A DNA stretch of 64,000 bases from Pseudoxanthomonas mexicana (GCF_010093385.1 NZ_PDWV01000001.1:62001-126000); one strand, 5' to 3'; positions 20,820 through 29,082 are shown, counted from the stretch's first letter. The notes: generated from the sequence alone by a model not told the origin. Made by a program: numbers and translations.

Positions 20820-21455
20820 TCAGTCCAGCAGCTGTTCCGACGGCACGACATGGCGCCCCGGGGGCGCTTCCAATACCGCATCCAGCAGGGCGGCCGCGAC
20901 GCGCTCCGGCGGCACCACGCGGTAGCGGCGCGGGAGCGCGGGCCCGAGCGCTCCCACAAGCCGCTGCGCCCAGCGCTCGCCCGCTCGGTGCCGCGTGCGA
21001 CGGCCTCCCAGCAGCCCCGGCCGCAGCAGGGTCAGTGAGTCGAATCCGATCCGCCCCAGCGCCTGCTCCACTTCGCCCTTGGTGCGCGAATAGAACACGC
21101 GGGATGCCGGATCCGCGCCCAGCGCCGACACCAGGGCGAAGGCCCGCGCGCCATGCGCATGGGCGTGGCGTGCGATCGCCAGGCAGTAGTCGTGGTCCAC
21201 GCGCCGGAACGCCTCCTGAGAGCCTGCATCGCGGATCGTCGTCCCCAGCGCGCAGGCCACCGCGTCCACCTGCCACCACGCGGCATCACCCGGCAAGGCG
21301 TCGAAATCGATCACCGGATTGAGCAGCTTCGGGTGCGCGGGGAGGGGGCGCCGTGTCGGCGCCACGACCTCGCTGACGGCGGTTGAAGCGAGCGCACGCT
21401 GCAGCGTCGCCTGTCCCACCAGTCCGGTCGCACCGGCCAGCAACACACGTTTCAT
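20820..21455 (-). CDS. NAD(P)-binding nucleoside-diphosphate-sugar epimerase-like protein
   Basis: A 211-residue Rossmann-fold protein of the atypical short-chain group (YwnB/HTATIP2-like). The cofactor loop is LLAGATGLVGQATLQRAL at the N-terminus, and the SALGADPASRVFYSRTKGEVEQAL segment contains a Y-x3-K-type pair. No substrate can be assigned. The start at MKRVLLAG has GGAGCC upstream. It converges on the DUF4920 gene with an 8-base gap. Confidence 0.8.
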   Translation of the reverse strand: MKRVLLAGATGLVGQATLQRALASTAVSEVVAPTRRPLPAHPKLLNPVIDFDALPGDAAWWQVDAVACALGTTIRDAGSQEAFRRVDHDYCLAIARHAHAHGARAFALVSALGADPASRVFYSRTKGEVEQALGRIGFDSLTLLRPGLLGGRRTRHRAGERWAQRLVGALGPALPRRYRVVPPERVAAALLDAVLEAPPGRHVVPSEQLLD

Positions 21456-21599
21456 GAGGGGCTCCGGATACGTCGGTCGGTGCATGATGCCAGCCGGACC
21501 CCCGATACCATCGGTTACGCTGTACCGGCAGGCGCCGCCATGGTGCCTTGGAGCCCCATCCATGCCCTGCCGCAGGCAATCCTTCACGGTCATCGCGCG

Positions 21600-21995
21600 A
21601 TGAACCTTCCGCTCCACTACGGCGTGCTGGGCGCGCTCGAAGCCGGCCTGATCGCGCTGCTCATCGGCGTGCTGTGCTTCTGGGTGTGGAACGCGGTCTG
21701 CCACAGGGCGAACGCCGCGATGGGCCATGCCATCGGCTGGGCCTGCGTATCGGCCGTGATCCTCGGTGCGGGCGTGGACCTCTGGAACATGTTCTACCTG
21801 GGCATTTCCCGGCTGGAGTCGCCCCTGTATGCGCGCCTGGCCCTGAAAGGCATCCACGATCCCGATGGTTTGGGCGCACGGGTGGTGCTGGAAGTCGCCG
21901 GTGCATTGGCGGGCGTCGTGATCGGGTGGCAATGGTTCAGGAAAAAATCGGCGGATGGAACCACGCGCAGTGGTGCCGAAAAAACGGATCCCTAA
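21600..21995 (+). CDS. Membrane protein of unknown function
   Basis: A 131-residue protein with about three hydrophobic helices (GVLGALEAGLIALLIGVLCFWVW, then IGWACVSAVILGAGVDLW, then GARVVLEVAGALAGVVIGWQWF) and a short charged tail. I do not recognise the family. The start MNLPLHYGV is preferred because hydrophobic sequence begins soon after; an ATG at 21540 would add 20 residues. Confidence 0.6.
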   Translation: MNLPLHYGVLGALEAGLIALLIGVLCFWVWNAVCHRANAAMGHAIGWACVSAVILGAGVDLWNMFYLGISRLESPLYARLALKGIHDPDGLGARVVLEVAGALAGVVIGWQWFRKKSADGTTRSGAEKTDP

Positions 21996-22200
21996 CGCCG
22001 AAGCCTGCGCGCCGTCACGCATTCCACGCGCGGCCCACATCGCGATCACGAGCCGCTAACACCGGGCTAGCCGAAGCCGGTGCCGGCGTGGTTAAGCATG
22101 CGTGCACGTTCATTTCGCCGCGCAAATTTCGTTCAGAAGCCGGGTTGCAAGGTGGGGCCGTGCGCAATCGGACGCACTCCCTACGGAACGGAGCACACCC

Positions 22201-22578
22201 ATGAAGAACAACACCCGCAAGCCGCTGATCGCCCTGGCCGCACTGAGCGCCGCGCTGGCCATGCCGCTGGCATTCGCCCAGGAGAAGACCGAGGACGCTG
22301 CTGCACAGGCGCAGACCCAGCAGAGCGAACCGACCGCTGAGCAGGCGACCGGTTCCACCACGCAGAGCCCGACCCAGAGCACCCAGTCGGCCACGCAGGG
22401 CAAGCAGGGGTGGGCCGACGTCGATACCGATGGCGATGGCGCGATCAGCAAGCAGGAAGCCACCGCCAACGCCGGCCTCAGCCAGGTGTTCGACCAGGCC
22501 GATGCCAACGCCGACGGCTCGCTGAGCGCCGACGAGTACAAGGCGTTCGTCAGCAAGAACTACGGCGAGCAGAAGTAA
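22201..22578 (+). CDS. Secreted EF-hand protein
   Basis: A 125-residue protein with a clear signal peptide (LIALAALSAALAMPLAFA), a Gln/Thr/Ser-rich linker, and two EF-hand loops near the C-terminus, DTDGDGAISKQE and DANADGSLSADE, whose Asp/Glu spacing fits calcium binding. The start is set by GGAG about 9 bases upstream. A second EF-hand gene follows after a terminator. Confidence 0.85.
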   Translation: MKNNTRKPLIALAALSAALAMPLAFAQEKTEDAAAQAQTQQSEPTAEQATGSTTQSPTQSTQSATQGKQGWADVDTDGDGAISKQEATANAGLSQVFDQADANADGSLSADEYKAFVSKNYGEQK

Positions 22579-22628
22579 GCATCGCCGCCCGGTGGCGTGA
22601 CGGCGCGATCCGGCCCCCCACGCAAGCC

Positions 22629-22660
22629 GAAGAGGCGGCCGCGCGCCGCCTCTTCCTTTT
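22629..22660 (+). terminator. Rho-independent terminator after EF-hand gene
   Basis: Stem GAAGAGGCGGC with complement GCCGCCTCTTC, followed by CTTTT, about 50 bases after the EF-hand stop codon. Confidence 0.85.
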
Positions 22661-22709
22661 CAGGTCCGGTCTCATTAGGAACGTTGCCGTGCCGGATCAA
22701 GGAGGTTCC

Positions 22710-23030
22710 ATGACGCACACGACACCACGCAGCATGTTGCCATTGGCTACCGCCTGCATGTTGATGGCTATCGCGGCATCGTCTTACGCACAGGCGCAGC
22801 GCACCCCACAGGTCACTGACGATGCGCAGGCCACGTCACCGCGTGCCGCACCCGCGCCCTCTTCCCCCCAACCGTTCGAAGACTTGGACACGAACGGAGA
22901 CGGAGCGATCAGCAAGGATGAGGCCGCCGTCGATCCGCCCCTCGCGCAGGCCTTCGGCACGCTGGATACCGATGCCGATGGTCGCCTGACCCCCGAGGAA
23001 TACGCGGTCTACGCGCAGGGCCAGTCCTGA
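22710..23030 (+). CDS. Second secreted EF-hand protein
   Basis: A 106-residue protein with an excellent ribosome site (AAGGAGG), a signal peptide ending near ASSYAQA, a Pro/Ala/Ser linker, and two EF-hand loops: DTNGDGAISKDE and DTDADGRLTPEE. It is similar in plan to the preceding gene, so the two probably arose by duplication. Probably a periplasmic or surface calcium binder; the role is unknown. Confidence 0.82.
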   Translation: MTHTTPRSMLPLATACMLMAIAASSYAQAQRTPQVTDDAQATSPRAAPAPSSPQPFEDLDTNGDGAISKDEAAVDPPLAQAFGTLDTDADGRLTPEEYAVYAQGQS

Positions 23031-23054
23031 TCCCTTTCCCTTCTGGAGAACACC

Positions 23055-23372
23055 ATGAACACGCGCATTCATCGACTGCTCGACAAACCGCTGCTGCTTC
23101 TGGGCACGGCCGTGCTTGGCGCGGGCCTGCTGACTGCCTGTGGTCCCAAGCCGGACGAGATGCCGGCCGCTGCGGCGCCGGAACCGGTCGAAACCACTCC
23201 GCCGGCCGACGTTGCGCCGCCACCCCCGGCACCGACCGATCCGACCATGCCCACGGATCCCAATGCTCCCCCCAGCGATCCGAACCTGCCGCCGCCCGCG
23301 AATCCCAACGCGCCGGAAACCACGCCGCCGCCGACCGACGACAGCACCACGCAGCCTGCCAGCGGCGGGTAA
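23055..23372 (+). CDS. Proline-rich lipoprotein
   Basis: A 105-residue protein with a lipobox (LLTAC, modified cysteine near residue 29), then a low-complexity tail of Pro, Asp, Asn and Thr in loose DPN/APP repeats, with no globular domain visible. It starts 24 bases after the EF-hand gene behind CTGGAGA, so they are likely co-transcribed. The role is unknown; a flexible outer-membrane tether is a guess. Confidence 0.7.
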   Translation: MNTRIHRLLDKPLLLLGTAVLGAGLLTACGPKPDEMPAAAAPEPVETTPPADVAPPPPAPTDPTMPTDPNAPPSDPNLPPPANPNAPETTPPPTDDSTTQPASGG

Positions 23373-23405
23373 GCCCGCACCGCACGGCGATGAGCAAACG
23401 TTTAC

Positions 23406-23435
23406 CACGATGGCCGCTTTCGGGCGGCCATCGTC
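23406..23435. terminator. Terminator after lipoprotein gene
   Basis: CACGATGGCCGC pairs with GCGGCCATCGT around a short TTTCGG-type loop, 34 bases downstream of the lipoprotein stop. The T-run is weak. Confidence 0.6.
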
Positions 23436-23501
23436 GTGAGGCGTCGAAAAGTCCGGGCTGTTATCCTGCGCGCCCCTCCAGCAACGACGGCAGGCTTCCG
23501 C

Positions 23502-24224
23502 ATGGCGCGCATCCAATGGGTCGGCTTCGACGGCGACGACACGCTATGGAAGAGCGAGGATTACTACCGCCAGGCAGAAGCGGACTTCGAAGCGATCCTC
23601 GCCGCATACATCGACCTGGCCGATCCGCGCACGCATGGCCAACTGCTGGAGGTGGAGCGTCGCAACCTGAAGATCTTCGGTTACGGCGTGAAGGGCATGA
23701 CCCTGTCGATGCTGGAAACGGCGATCCAGCTGACCGACGAACGCATCAGCGCCCGCGACCTGCATCGCGTCATCGAGATCGGGCGGACCACGCTGCAGCA
23801 TCCGGTCGACCTGCTGCCGGGCATCCGCGAAGCGGTGGCGCAGATCGCCTCGGATCATGAGATCGTGCTCATCACCAAGGGCGATCTGTTCCACCAGGAA
23901 GCCAAGATCGCGCAGTCCGGTCTTGCCGACCTGTTCCACCGCATCGAGGTGGTGTCGGAAAAGGACGAGGCCACCTACGCGCGGGTGCTGCGTGAACTCG
24001 ACGTGGCGCCTGGCGCGTTCGCGATGGTCGGCAACTCGCTGCGGTCGGACATAGAACCCGTGCTCGGCCTGGGCGGTTGGGGTATCCACATGCCGTACCA
24101 CGTGACGTGGGCACTGGAGGCCGAACACGGCGTCGCCCACGACGCGCCACGCCTGCGCGTGGTGGAGAGCGCAGGCCAGCTGGCTGCCGCGCTGGCGGCG
24201 ATCGAAGCGACCGCCGTCGCCTGA
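23502..24224 (+). CDS. HAD-superfamily hydrolase
   Basis: A 240-residue haloacid-dehalogenase-fold phosphatase. Motif I is FDGDDTLW with the nucleophile and acid aspartates, motif II is LITKGD, and motif IV is VGNSLRSDIEPVLGLGGWGI. An alpha-helical cap lies at residues of about 20-100. The substrate is unknown; members act on phosphorylated metabolites. The start at MARIQWVGF places motif I 9 residues in, as is usual; the frame extends upstream to 23436 without a better signal. Confidence 0.88.
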   Translation: MARIQWVGFDGDDTLWKSEDYYRQAEADFEAILAAYIDLADPRTHGQLLEVERRNLKIFGYGVKGMTLSMLETAIQLTDERISARDLHRVIEIGRTTLQHPVDLLPGIREAVAQIASDHEIVLITKGDLFHQEAKIAQSGLADLFHRIEVVSEKDEATYARVLRELDVAPGAFAMVGNSLRSDIEPVLGLGGWGIHMPYHVTWALEAEHGVAHDAPRLRVVESAGQLAAALAAIEATAVA

Positions 24225-24267
24225 CGACGATGAAGCGTGCGCGACGGCCCTGCGGCACAATGGCGGC

Positions 24268-24726
24268 ATGAAGCGCGCGCTGCCCGTCCTGGTTTTGCTG
24301 GCCTGCCTCGCGATCACCGCGCCTGCCGGTGCGCAGGATGCCGCGGCCTACACGCCCGCGACGGGCGACCCCGCGGTGGATCGGCACCTCGCCGACATCA
24401 ACGAGTACGCCGCGCGTTACCCGGCCGCTTTCGCCGACGAGATGTCGCGCTACTACGCCGTACCGCGTGCGTATGTGGAAGCGAGGCAGCAACAGCCGGA
24501 TTGGACCGCCGGCGACATCTTCATGGCGTGCGCGCTGGCGCAGATCGTCGGCCAGCCGTGCCGTGCCGTCGTGCGCGAATGGTCGCGGGACCATGAAGGC
24601 GGCTGGGAAGCGGTTGCCGGCCGCCTGCAGGCCGAGCCGGGCAGCCCGCAGTACCGGCGACTGCGCAGCGCGCTGGAAGCGACCTACCGGCGGTGGGACC
24701 GGCCGGTGCCTGAGGGCGAAAAGTGA
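24268..24726 (+). CDS. Secreted protein of unknown function
   Basis: A 152-residue protein with a signal peptide (LPVLVLLACLAITAPAGA). The mature part begins DAAAYTPATGDPAVDRHLADINEYAARYPAAF and is mostly helical, with two conserved-looking cysteines (FMACALAQ and GQPCRAV). I do not recognise the family. Its stop codon lies inside the adjoining GGAGTGAG repeat. Confidence 0.7.
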   Translation: MKRALPVLVLLACLAITAPAGAQDAAAYTPATGDPAVDRHLADINEYAARYPAAFADEMSRYYAVPRAYVEARQQQPDWTAGDIFMACALAQIVGQPCRAVVREWSRDHEGGWEAVAGRLQAEPGSPQYRRLRSALEATYRRWDRPVPEGEK

Positions 24727-24794
24727 GTGGAAAGGAGTGAGGAGCGGGAGGTGCCGCGCTTCTGCTCGCTCCTCACTCCTCTCCGCTCACTCCT
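24722..24794. repeat. GGAGTGAG-type intergenic inverted repeat, copy 2
   Basis: The right arm (24765-24794), reverse-complemented, matches the left arm of the copy at 3445-3474 at 29 of 30 positions. The left arm (24722-24746) pairs with it with few mismatches. The loops of both copies share a CTTCT element. The element contains the stop codons of both convergent genes (24724-24726 and 24787-24789) and could act as a two-way terminator. Confidence 0.85.
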
Positions 24795-25911
24795 GCTTCT
24801 TCCCATACATGATCAGCAGCACCAGATCCTCTTCGCCGTCCTGGCGGATGGCGTGGGTGCTGCCGGGACGGGTCAGCATGGCGTCGCCGGCCTGCACCGC
24901 TTGCGCGGTGCCATCCAGCTCATACACGCCGCGTCCGGCGAGCACATAGTAGATCTCGTCCTTGTGGTGCTGGTGCAGGCCGATGCCGGCGCCCTTGTGC
25001 AGCACCCGCTTGCGGAACTCGAAGCCGAGCGCCGGCGCATCGCCGAAGAACGGGTAGGCCGTGGTGGTTCCCGCGCCGCCGTGCGGGCCGGGCTGCTGCA
25101 CGGCAATGTCGTGTGCGTGCACGATCAGGGATGGATTCGGCTGCGCCTTGCGGTCGGCCAGCGCGGTGGCCGGTGCACCACAATCCGTATCGCGGACCAC
25201 ATGCGCCGCGAGCGCAGGATCGATCTGCTTCCAGCCTCGCACCACCAGACACGCCACCATCACCGCGCCACGTCGCTGGAAATGGGTGTCGTCCTGCTGG
25301 CCCTGTTCCAGCACATGCATGAAGTACGCCTTGCTGGCCTCGTCGCCAGCCGCGCGCAACCAGTCCATGCTCAACGCCGTGAGGTCGATCAGACCCACGT
25401 TCTCCCGCGACGCAAGATCACGCACGGCCTGCGCGTACAGCCCGTGCGTGTCGAGCAGCTGCCCATGGTCGAACTTGCGGCGCGCGACCGGCGTCACCAG
25501 GATCGGCGTGGCGCCCTTTGCGCGGGCGAGTTCCACATAACGCATCAGCCATTCGGGAAACGCACGCTGCGGTTCGTTGTAGCGGCTGGGGTCTTCGATC
25601 TTCTCGTCGTTGTGGCCGAACTGGATCAGCAGCACATCGCCGGAACGCATGTCCTTCGCCATGCCGTCGAACCAGCCCTCGGCGATGAAGCTGCGTGAGC
25701 TGCGTCCGCTCTGGGCATGGTTGCGGACCACGTAGGCGTCGTCGTCGAGGAAGCCTTGAAGCTGCTGGCCCCAGCCCTCGCGGGGCGCGCGCTCGGGGCC
25801 GTAGTGGCTGGCCGTGGAATCACCGGCAATGAAGACCTGGCGCGGCGGTGTTCCTGCCGCTGCCGGCGCACAGCAGGCGAGAATCGCCACGAGGATGAAC
25901 ATGCGCACCAT
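24787..25911 (-). CDS. Rhamnogalacturonan acetylesterase-like SGNH hydrolase fused to a cupin
   Basis: Secreted 374-residue protein. After a signal peptide (to about AAAG, residue 20) comes an SGNH esterase domain with the nucleophile in GDST (residues 30-33), GHND at about 99-102 and the Asp/His pair in DDTH (207-210), the layout of rhamnogalacturonan acetylesterases (RhgT type). From about residue 300 a cupin follows with metal ligands His313, His315, Glu319 and His353 in the HxHx3Ex6G pattern. It would deacetylate pectin backbone in the periplasm or outside; the cupin role is unclear. The gene is the first of the pectin locus on this side. Confidence 0.87.
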   Translation of the reverse strand: MVRMFILVAILACCAPAAAGTPPRQVFIAGDSTASHYGPERAPREGWGQQLQGFLDDDAYVVRNHAQSGRSSRSFIAEGWFDGMAKDMRSGDVLLIQFGHNDEKIEDPSRYNEPQRAFPEWLMRYVELARAKGATPILVTPVARRKFDHGQLLDTHGLYAQAVRDLASRENVGLIDLTALSMDWLRAAGDEASKAYFMHVLEQGQQDDTHFQRRGAVMVACLVVRGWKQIDPALAAHVVRDTDCGAPATALADRKAQPNPSLIVHAHDIAVQQPGPHGGAGTTTAYPFFGDAPALGFEFRKRVLHKGAGIGLHQHHKDEIYYVLAGRGVYELDGTAQAVQAGDAMLTRPGSTHAIRQDGEEDLVLLIMYGKKQE

Positions 25912-25933
25912 CGGCAGTCTTCTCCATGCCCCT

Positions 25934-25998
25934 GTGGGAGCGACGTCAGTCGCGATGACGGATCGGGACGCTCATTTCGCGACTGACGTCGCTCCCAC
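25934..25998. repeat. GTGGGAGCGACG-type palindromic repeat (REP-like)
   Basis: Perfect 22-base inverted arms at 25934-25955 and 25977-25998 with a 21-base loop, headed by GTGGGAGCGACG. From memory this resembles GTRG-headed REP elements common in Xanthomonadaceae and Pseudomonas. It sits upstream of the esterase gene and downstream of kduD. Confidence 0.85.
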
Positions 25999-26021
25999 GG
26001 CATCCCGTGCGGAGGCGCGCG

Positions 26022-26780
26022 TCAGCGCGCCAGCCATCCGCCATCGACGGGGATGACCGCGCCGTTGACGTAGTCCGACGCGCGCGAGGCCAGGAACACC
26101 GCCGTGCCGCCGAGGTCGGATGGCTCGCCCCAGCGACCGGCCGGGATGCGGTCCAGGATCGCCTTGTTGCGGTCTTCGTCCGCGCGCAGCTGCGCGGTGT
26201 TGTCGGTGGCCATGTAGCCCGGCGCGATGGCGTTGATGTTCACGCCCTTGGCGCCCCATTCGTTGGCGAGCAGGCGGGTGATGCCGGCGATGCCGGACTT
26301 GCTGGCCGTGTACGACGGCACGCGGATGCCGCCCTGGAACGACAGCATCGAGGCGATGTTGATGATCTTGCCGCTGCCCTGCGCGATGAAGTGGCGGCCC
26401 GCGGCCTGCGACATGAAGAACGCGGACTTGATGTTGACGTTCATCACGTCGTCCCAGTCCTTCTCGCTGAAGTCCACCGCGTCGGCGCGACGGATCAGGC
26501 CCGCGTTGTTGACCAGGATGTCCAGTCCGCCCAGGCCGGCGACGGTTTCCTTCACCAGGCGCTCGACCGGATCGATGCTGATGAGGTTGGCTTCCAGGTT
26601 GAGGAAACGGCGGCCAAGGGCGCGCACCTTCTCGCCGGTTTCCGCGGCTTCCACGATGCCGGCCGCGGCGATGTCGGCACCGGCTTCAGCCAGCGCCACG
26701 GCGATGCCCTGGCCCAGGCCGGTATTGGCGCCGGTGACCAGCGCGATCTTGCCTTCAAGACTGAACGGATTGCTTGCCAT
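26022..26780 (-). CDS. kduD: 2-dehydro-3-deoxy-D-gluconate 5-dehydrogenase KduD
   Basis: Short-chain dehydrogenase that reduces the 2,5-diketo-3-deoxygluconate formed by KduI to 2-keto-3-deoxygluconate. The 252 residues match KduD length. Cofactor motif VTGANTGLGQGIAVAL, NNAG motif LVNNAGLIRRADAVDFSE, catalytic Ser/Tyr/Lys in NIASMLSFQGGIRVPSYTASK, and the KduD-like NAIAPGYMATDNTAQLRADE are all present. GGGAG precedes the ATG. kduI lies 117 bases upstream on the same strand, separated by REP elements. Confidence 0.95.
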   Translation of the reverse strand: MASNPFSLEGKIALVTGANTGLGQGIAVALAEAGADIAAAGIVEAAETGEKVRALGRRFLNLEANLISIDPVERLVKETVAGLGGLDILVNNAGLIRRADAVDFSEKDWDDVMNVNIKSAFFMSQAAGRHFIAQGSGKIINIASMLSFQGGIRVPSYTASKSGIAGITRLLANEWGAKGVNINAIAPGYMATDNTAQLRADEDRNKAILDRIPAGRWGEPSDLGGTAVFLASRASDYVNGAVIPVDGGWLAR

Positions 26781-26814
26781 CGTGGACTCCCTCGGTGTGG
26801 TGCGCTGCGGGTGG

Positions 26815-26887
26815 AGCGGAGTGTGCTCCGCTGCGCGTGCTGTATCGACTTCTGTTGGCGGGTTCAGCCGAGCAAGCTCGGCTCTAC
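26815..26887. repeat. GTAG-headed REP and adjacent hairpin between kduI and kduD
   Basis: On the minus strand 26866-26887 starts GTAGAGCCGAG, with inverted AGCCGAGC/GCTCGGCT arms, the GTAG-plus-hairpin layout of REP elements described in Stenotrophomonas. A second small hairpin (AGCGGAG-TGTG-CTCCGCT) lies at 26815-26832. Together they make a bipartite structure in the transcript between kduI and kduD. Confidence 0.75.
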
Positions 26888-26897
26888 ACGACGTCGC

Positions 26898-27746
26898 TTA
26901 CTTCAGCTGGCAGATGTCCAGCACATGCATGTCGGTGTAGTCCAGGTTCTCGCCACCCATCGCCCAGATGAAGGCGTAGTTGCTGGTGCCCGAGCCCATG
27001 TGGATCGACCACGGCGGCGACACCACGGCTTCGTCGTTCTGCACGACGATGTGGCGCTGCGCGTCCGGTTCGCCCATGAAGTGGTAGACGCGGTCGTTGT
27101 CGCCCAGGTCGAAGTAGAAATAGACCTCGCTGCGGCGGTCGTGCAGGTGCGGCGGCATGGTGTTCCACACGCTGCCGGTCTTCAGCACGGTCAGGCCCAG
27201 CAGCAGCTGCGAGGACTGGCAGGTGGCCGGCACGATGAACTGGTAGATGGTGCGCTCGTTGCTGGTTTCCAGCGCGCCGCGCTCCAGTGCGACGGCGTCC
27301 TTGATCGAGAGCTGCTTGGTCTCGAAGCGCGCGTGCGCCGGGGTGGAGGTCAGGTAGAACTTGGCGGGGTTGGCCGCGTCATCGGATTCGAACGCCACGT
27401 CGGTGCTGCCCATCGCCACGTACAGGCCATCCTTCGGGCCCAGCGCGTAGGTCGTGCCGTCGACGGTGACCTTGCCGGCGCCGCCGCCGACGTTGATGAC
27501 ACCCAGCTCGCGGCGTTCCAGGAACGGCTTGCCGGCGGCCGAGGCGGGCTCGGTCTGGCGCGGCAGGTCGACCTTCTTCGACACCGGGGCGGCGCCGCCG
27601 ATCACGAAGCGTTCGTTGTGCGAGTAGTTCAGCTGCACCGTGTCGGCGACGAACAGGTTGCGGATCAGGTAGCGGTCGCGCAGCTGGTCGTTGCTCGCGC
27701 CGTCCATCATGTCCGGGTGGGTGGCGTGGTAGGTCTTGCAGAACAT
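26898..27746 (-). CDS. kduI: 5-dehydro-4-deoxy-D-glucuronate isomerase KduI
   Basis: Converts 4-deoxy-L-threo-5-hexosulose uronate, the monomer from pectate-lyase products, to 2,5-diketo-3-deoxygluconate. The 282 residues are the typical length. The cupin metal site is visible in [18 protein letters not shown] and the second half in [20 protein letters not shown]. The ATG has GGAG upstream. A candidate LacI-type operator lies about 75 bases upstream, and the LacI regulator is the next gene upstream. Confidence 0.95.
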   Translation of the reverse strand: MFCKTYHATHPDMMDGASNDQLRDRYLIRNLFVADTVQLNYSHNERFVIGGAAPVSKKVDLPRQTEPASAAGKPFLERRELGVINVGGGAGKVTVDGTTYALGPKDGLYVAMGSTDVAFESDDAANPAKFYLTSTPAHARFETKQLSIKDAVALERGALETSNERTIYQFIVPATCQSSQLLLGLTVLKTGSVWNTMPPHLHDRRSEVYFYFDLGDNDRVYHFMGEPDAQRHIVVQNDEAVVSPPWSIHMGSGTSNYAFIWAMGGENLDYTDMHVLDICQLK

Positions 27747-27820
27747 GGGCGGGGCTCCGTCGGTGCGGACGCCCGTGGACCGGGGCGTCGGGATAGGTCG
27801 TGGGTGATTCTACGGCCTTT

Positions 27821-27837
27821 TGGTAACCGGTGTCATT
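27821..27837. promoter_or_regulatory. Candidate LacI-type operator upstream of kduI
   Basis: TGGTAACCGGTGTCATT, an imperfect palindrome centred on ACCGGT. Close variants occur at 35546-35563 and 40547-40560, and a weaker one at 40684-40698, all beside pectin-locus genes. Binding by the adjacent LacI protein is inferred. Confidence 0.65.
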
Positions 27838-27855
27838 TTGCGGTGCGGCAGGGGG

Positions 27856-27966
27856 AGCGGGGACAGGGAATGCGGATTCCGGGAATGAGGGGCGGCGAGG
27901 GCGTCGCGCGCGGGGACTCTCCGGGGACCATAGGTCTCAGGGAGCGATCATTCCCTAATCCCCGCT
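27856..27966. repeat. Long inverted repeat between lacI and kduI
   Basis: AGCGGGGACAGGGAATG (27856-27872) and CATTCCCTAATCCCCGCT (27949-27966) pair almost completely across a spacer of about 76 bases that holds further GGGAATG-type inverted pieces. It ends 11 bases from the lacI stop, so it may help terminate lacI transcription. Confidence 0.65.
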
Positions 27967-27976
27967 TTCTATCCCT

Positions 27977-29032
27977 CTACTCCGGCGGCTGCGAAGAATC
28001 CCGGATGACCAGATGCGGCCGGATGCTGGCGGCGGCCAGCATCGGTGTGCCCTCGGGCTGGATCAGCATGGCGGCCGCCGTGCGGCCGGTGTCGCGGGTG
28101 TTGCGGCGGACAGAGGTCAGCGAGGGCCACAGGCGCGAGGCCAGCGGACTGTCGTCGAAGCCCACCACCGACAGCTGGCGCGGGATGTTGATGCCCGCGC
28201 GCATGGCGACCTTGTACACGCCGGCGGCCATTTCGTCGTTGCCGGTGAAGATGGCGGTGGGGCGGTTCTTGCCGGACAGCAGCTTCTCGGCCGCGACCAC
28301 GCCGGATTCGAAGGTGTAGCCCGCTTCGATGATGCGCGACTTCGGAATCTCCAGGCCCCGCTTGGCCAGTGCCTGGACGAAGCCGTCCGTGCGTTCGATC
28401 GAAGAGCGGTACGCGCTGGGGCCGGTGATCAGTGCGATGTCGGTATGGCCGAGCGAGAGCAGGTACTCGGCCGCTTCGGCCGCGCCGTCGCGGTCGTGGG
28501 TGACCACCATGCGCGAGGGCTCGTCCATCGAAACCGACGCAATGCGCGAGTAGCGGCAGCCGATCTCCGCCAGCATGTCGGCCAGCGCCTGGTCTTCCGA
28601 GGCGCGCGGCACCAGCATCACGCCGTGCAGTTTCTGCTGCTGGACGAAGCGGCGCACGCCGTCGATGTAGCCGGGGCTGCGGCTGTCGCAGGGATGCACC
28701 ACCAGTTCGAAGCCGGAGTCGCGCAGGGCATCCAGTGCGCCGTACTGCATGTTGACGATGTACTGCGCCGTCGGGTTGTCGTAGACCATGCCGATCAGGA
28801 ACGAGCGCCGGAACGCCAGCCCGCGGGCCCTCGGATCGGGGGAATAGCCGACCTCGCGCATCAGCGCCTCGACCTTCTCGCGCGTGTCCTTCCGCACCAG
28901 CGGCGAGTGGTTGATGATCCGCGACACCGTCTTCTTCGAGACGCCGGAGAGCCGTGCGATGTCGTTGATGGTCGCGGCCTTGCCACCGGTGGGCAGGCTG
29001 GCAGGGCTGTCGGGCTTCTTGCGCGCGGGCAT
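27977..29032 (-). CDS. LacI-family regulator of the pectin/uronate locus
   Basis: A 351-residue LacI/GalR repressor. The helix-turn-helix is ATINDIARLSGVSKKTVSR at about residues 20-38, followed by the hinge and a periplasmic-binding-protein-like effector domain (FLIGMVYDNPTAQYIVNMQ, GFDDSPLASRLWPSLTSVR). The likely effector is a uronate intermediate such as 2-keto-3-deoxygluconate, by analogy with LacI-type KdgR proteins; this is inference from context. It sits between kduI and GH43 with candidate operators at three loci of the cluster. Confidence 0.88.
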   Translation of the reverse strand: MPARKKPDSPASLPTGGKAATINDIARLSGVSKKTVSRIINHSPLVRKDTREKVEALMREVGYSPDPRARGLAFRRSFLIGMVYDNPTAQYIVNMQYGALDALRDSGFELVVHPCDSRSPGYIDGVRRFVQQQKLHGVMLVPRASEDQALADMLAEIGCRYSRIASVSMDEPSRMVVTHDRDGAAEAAEYLLSLGHTDIALITGPSAYRSSIERTDGFVQALAKRGLEIPKSRIIEAGYTFESGVVAAEKLLSGKNRPTAIFTGNDEMAAGVYKVAMRAGINIPRQLSVVGFDDSPLASRLWPSLTSVRRNTRDTGRTAAAMLIQPEGTPMLAAASIRPHLVIRDSSQPPE

Positions 29033-29082
29033 GGGGCGGGGCGGGTCCGTTCGTCGGTCGGTGGGATTCTAGCGGCTGGGGG

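Noticed and set aside
24787-25911. Two separate genes (esterase and cupin) instead of a fusion
   Set aside because: The frame is continuous with no internal stop, and no ribosome site is apparent before the cupin part; a frame error is possible but not indicated.
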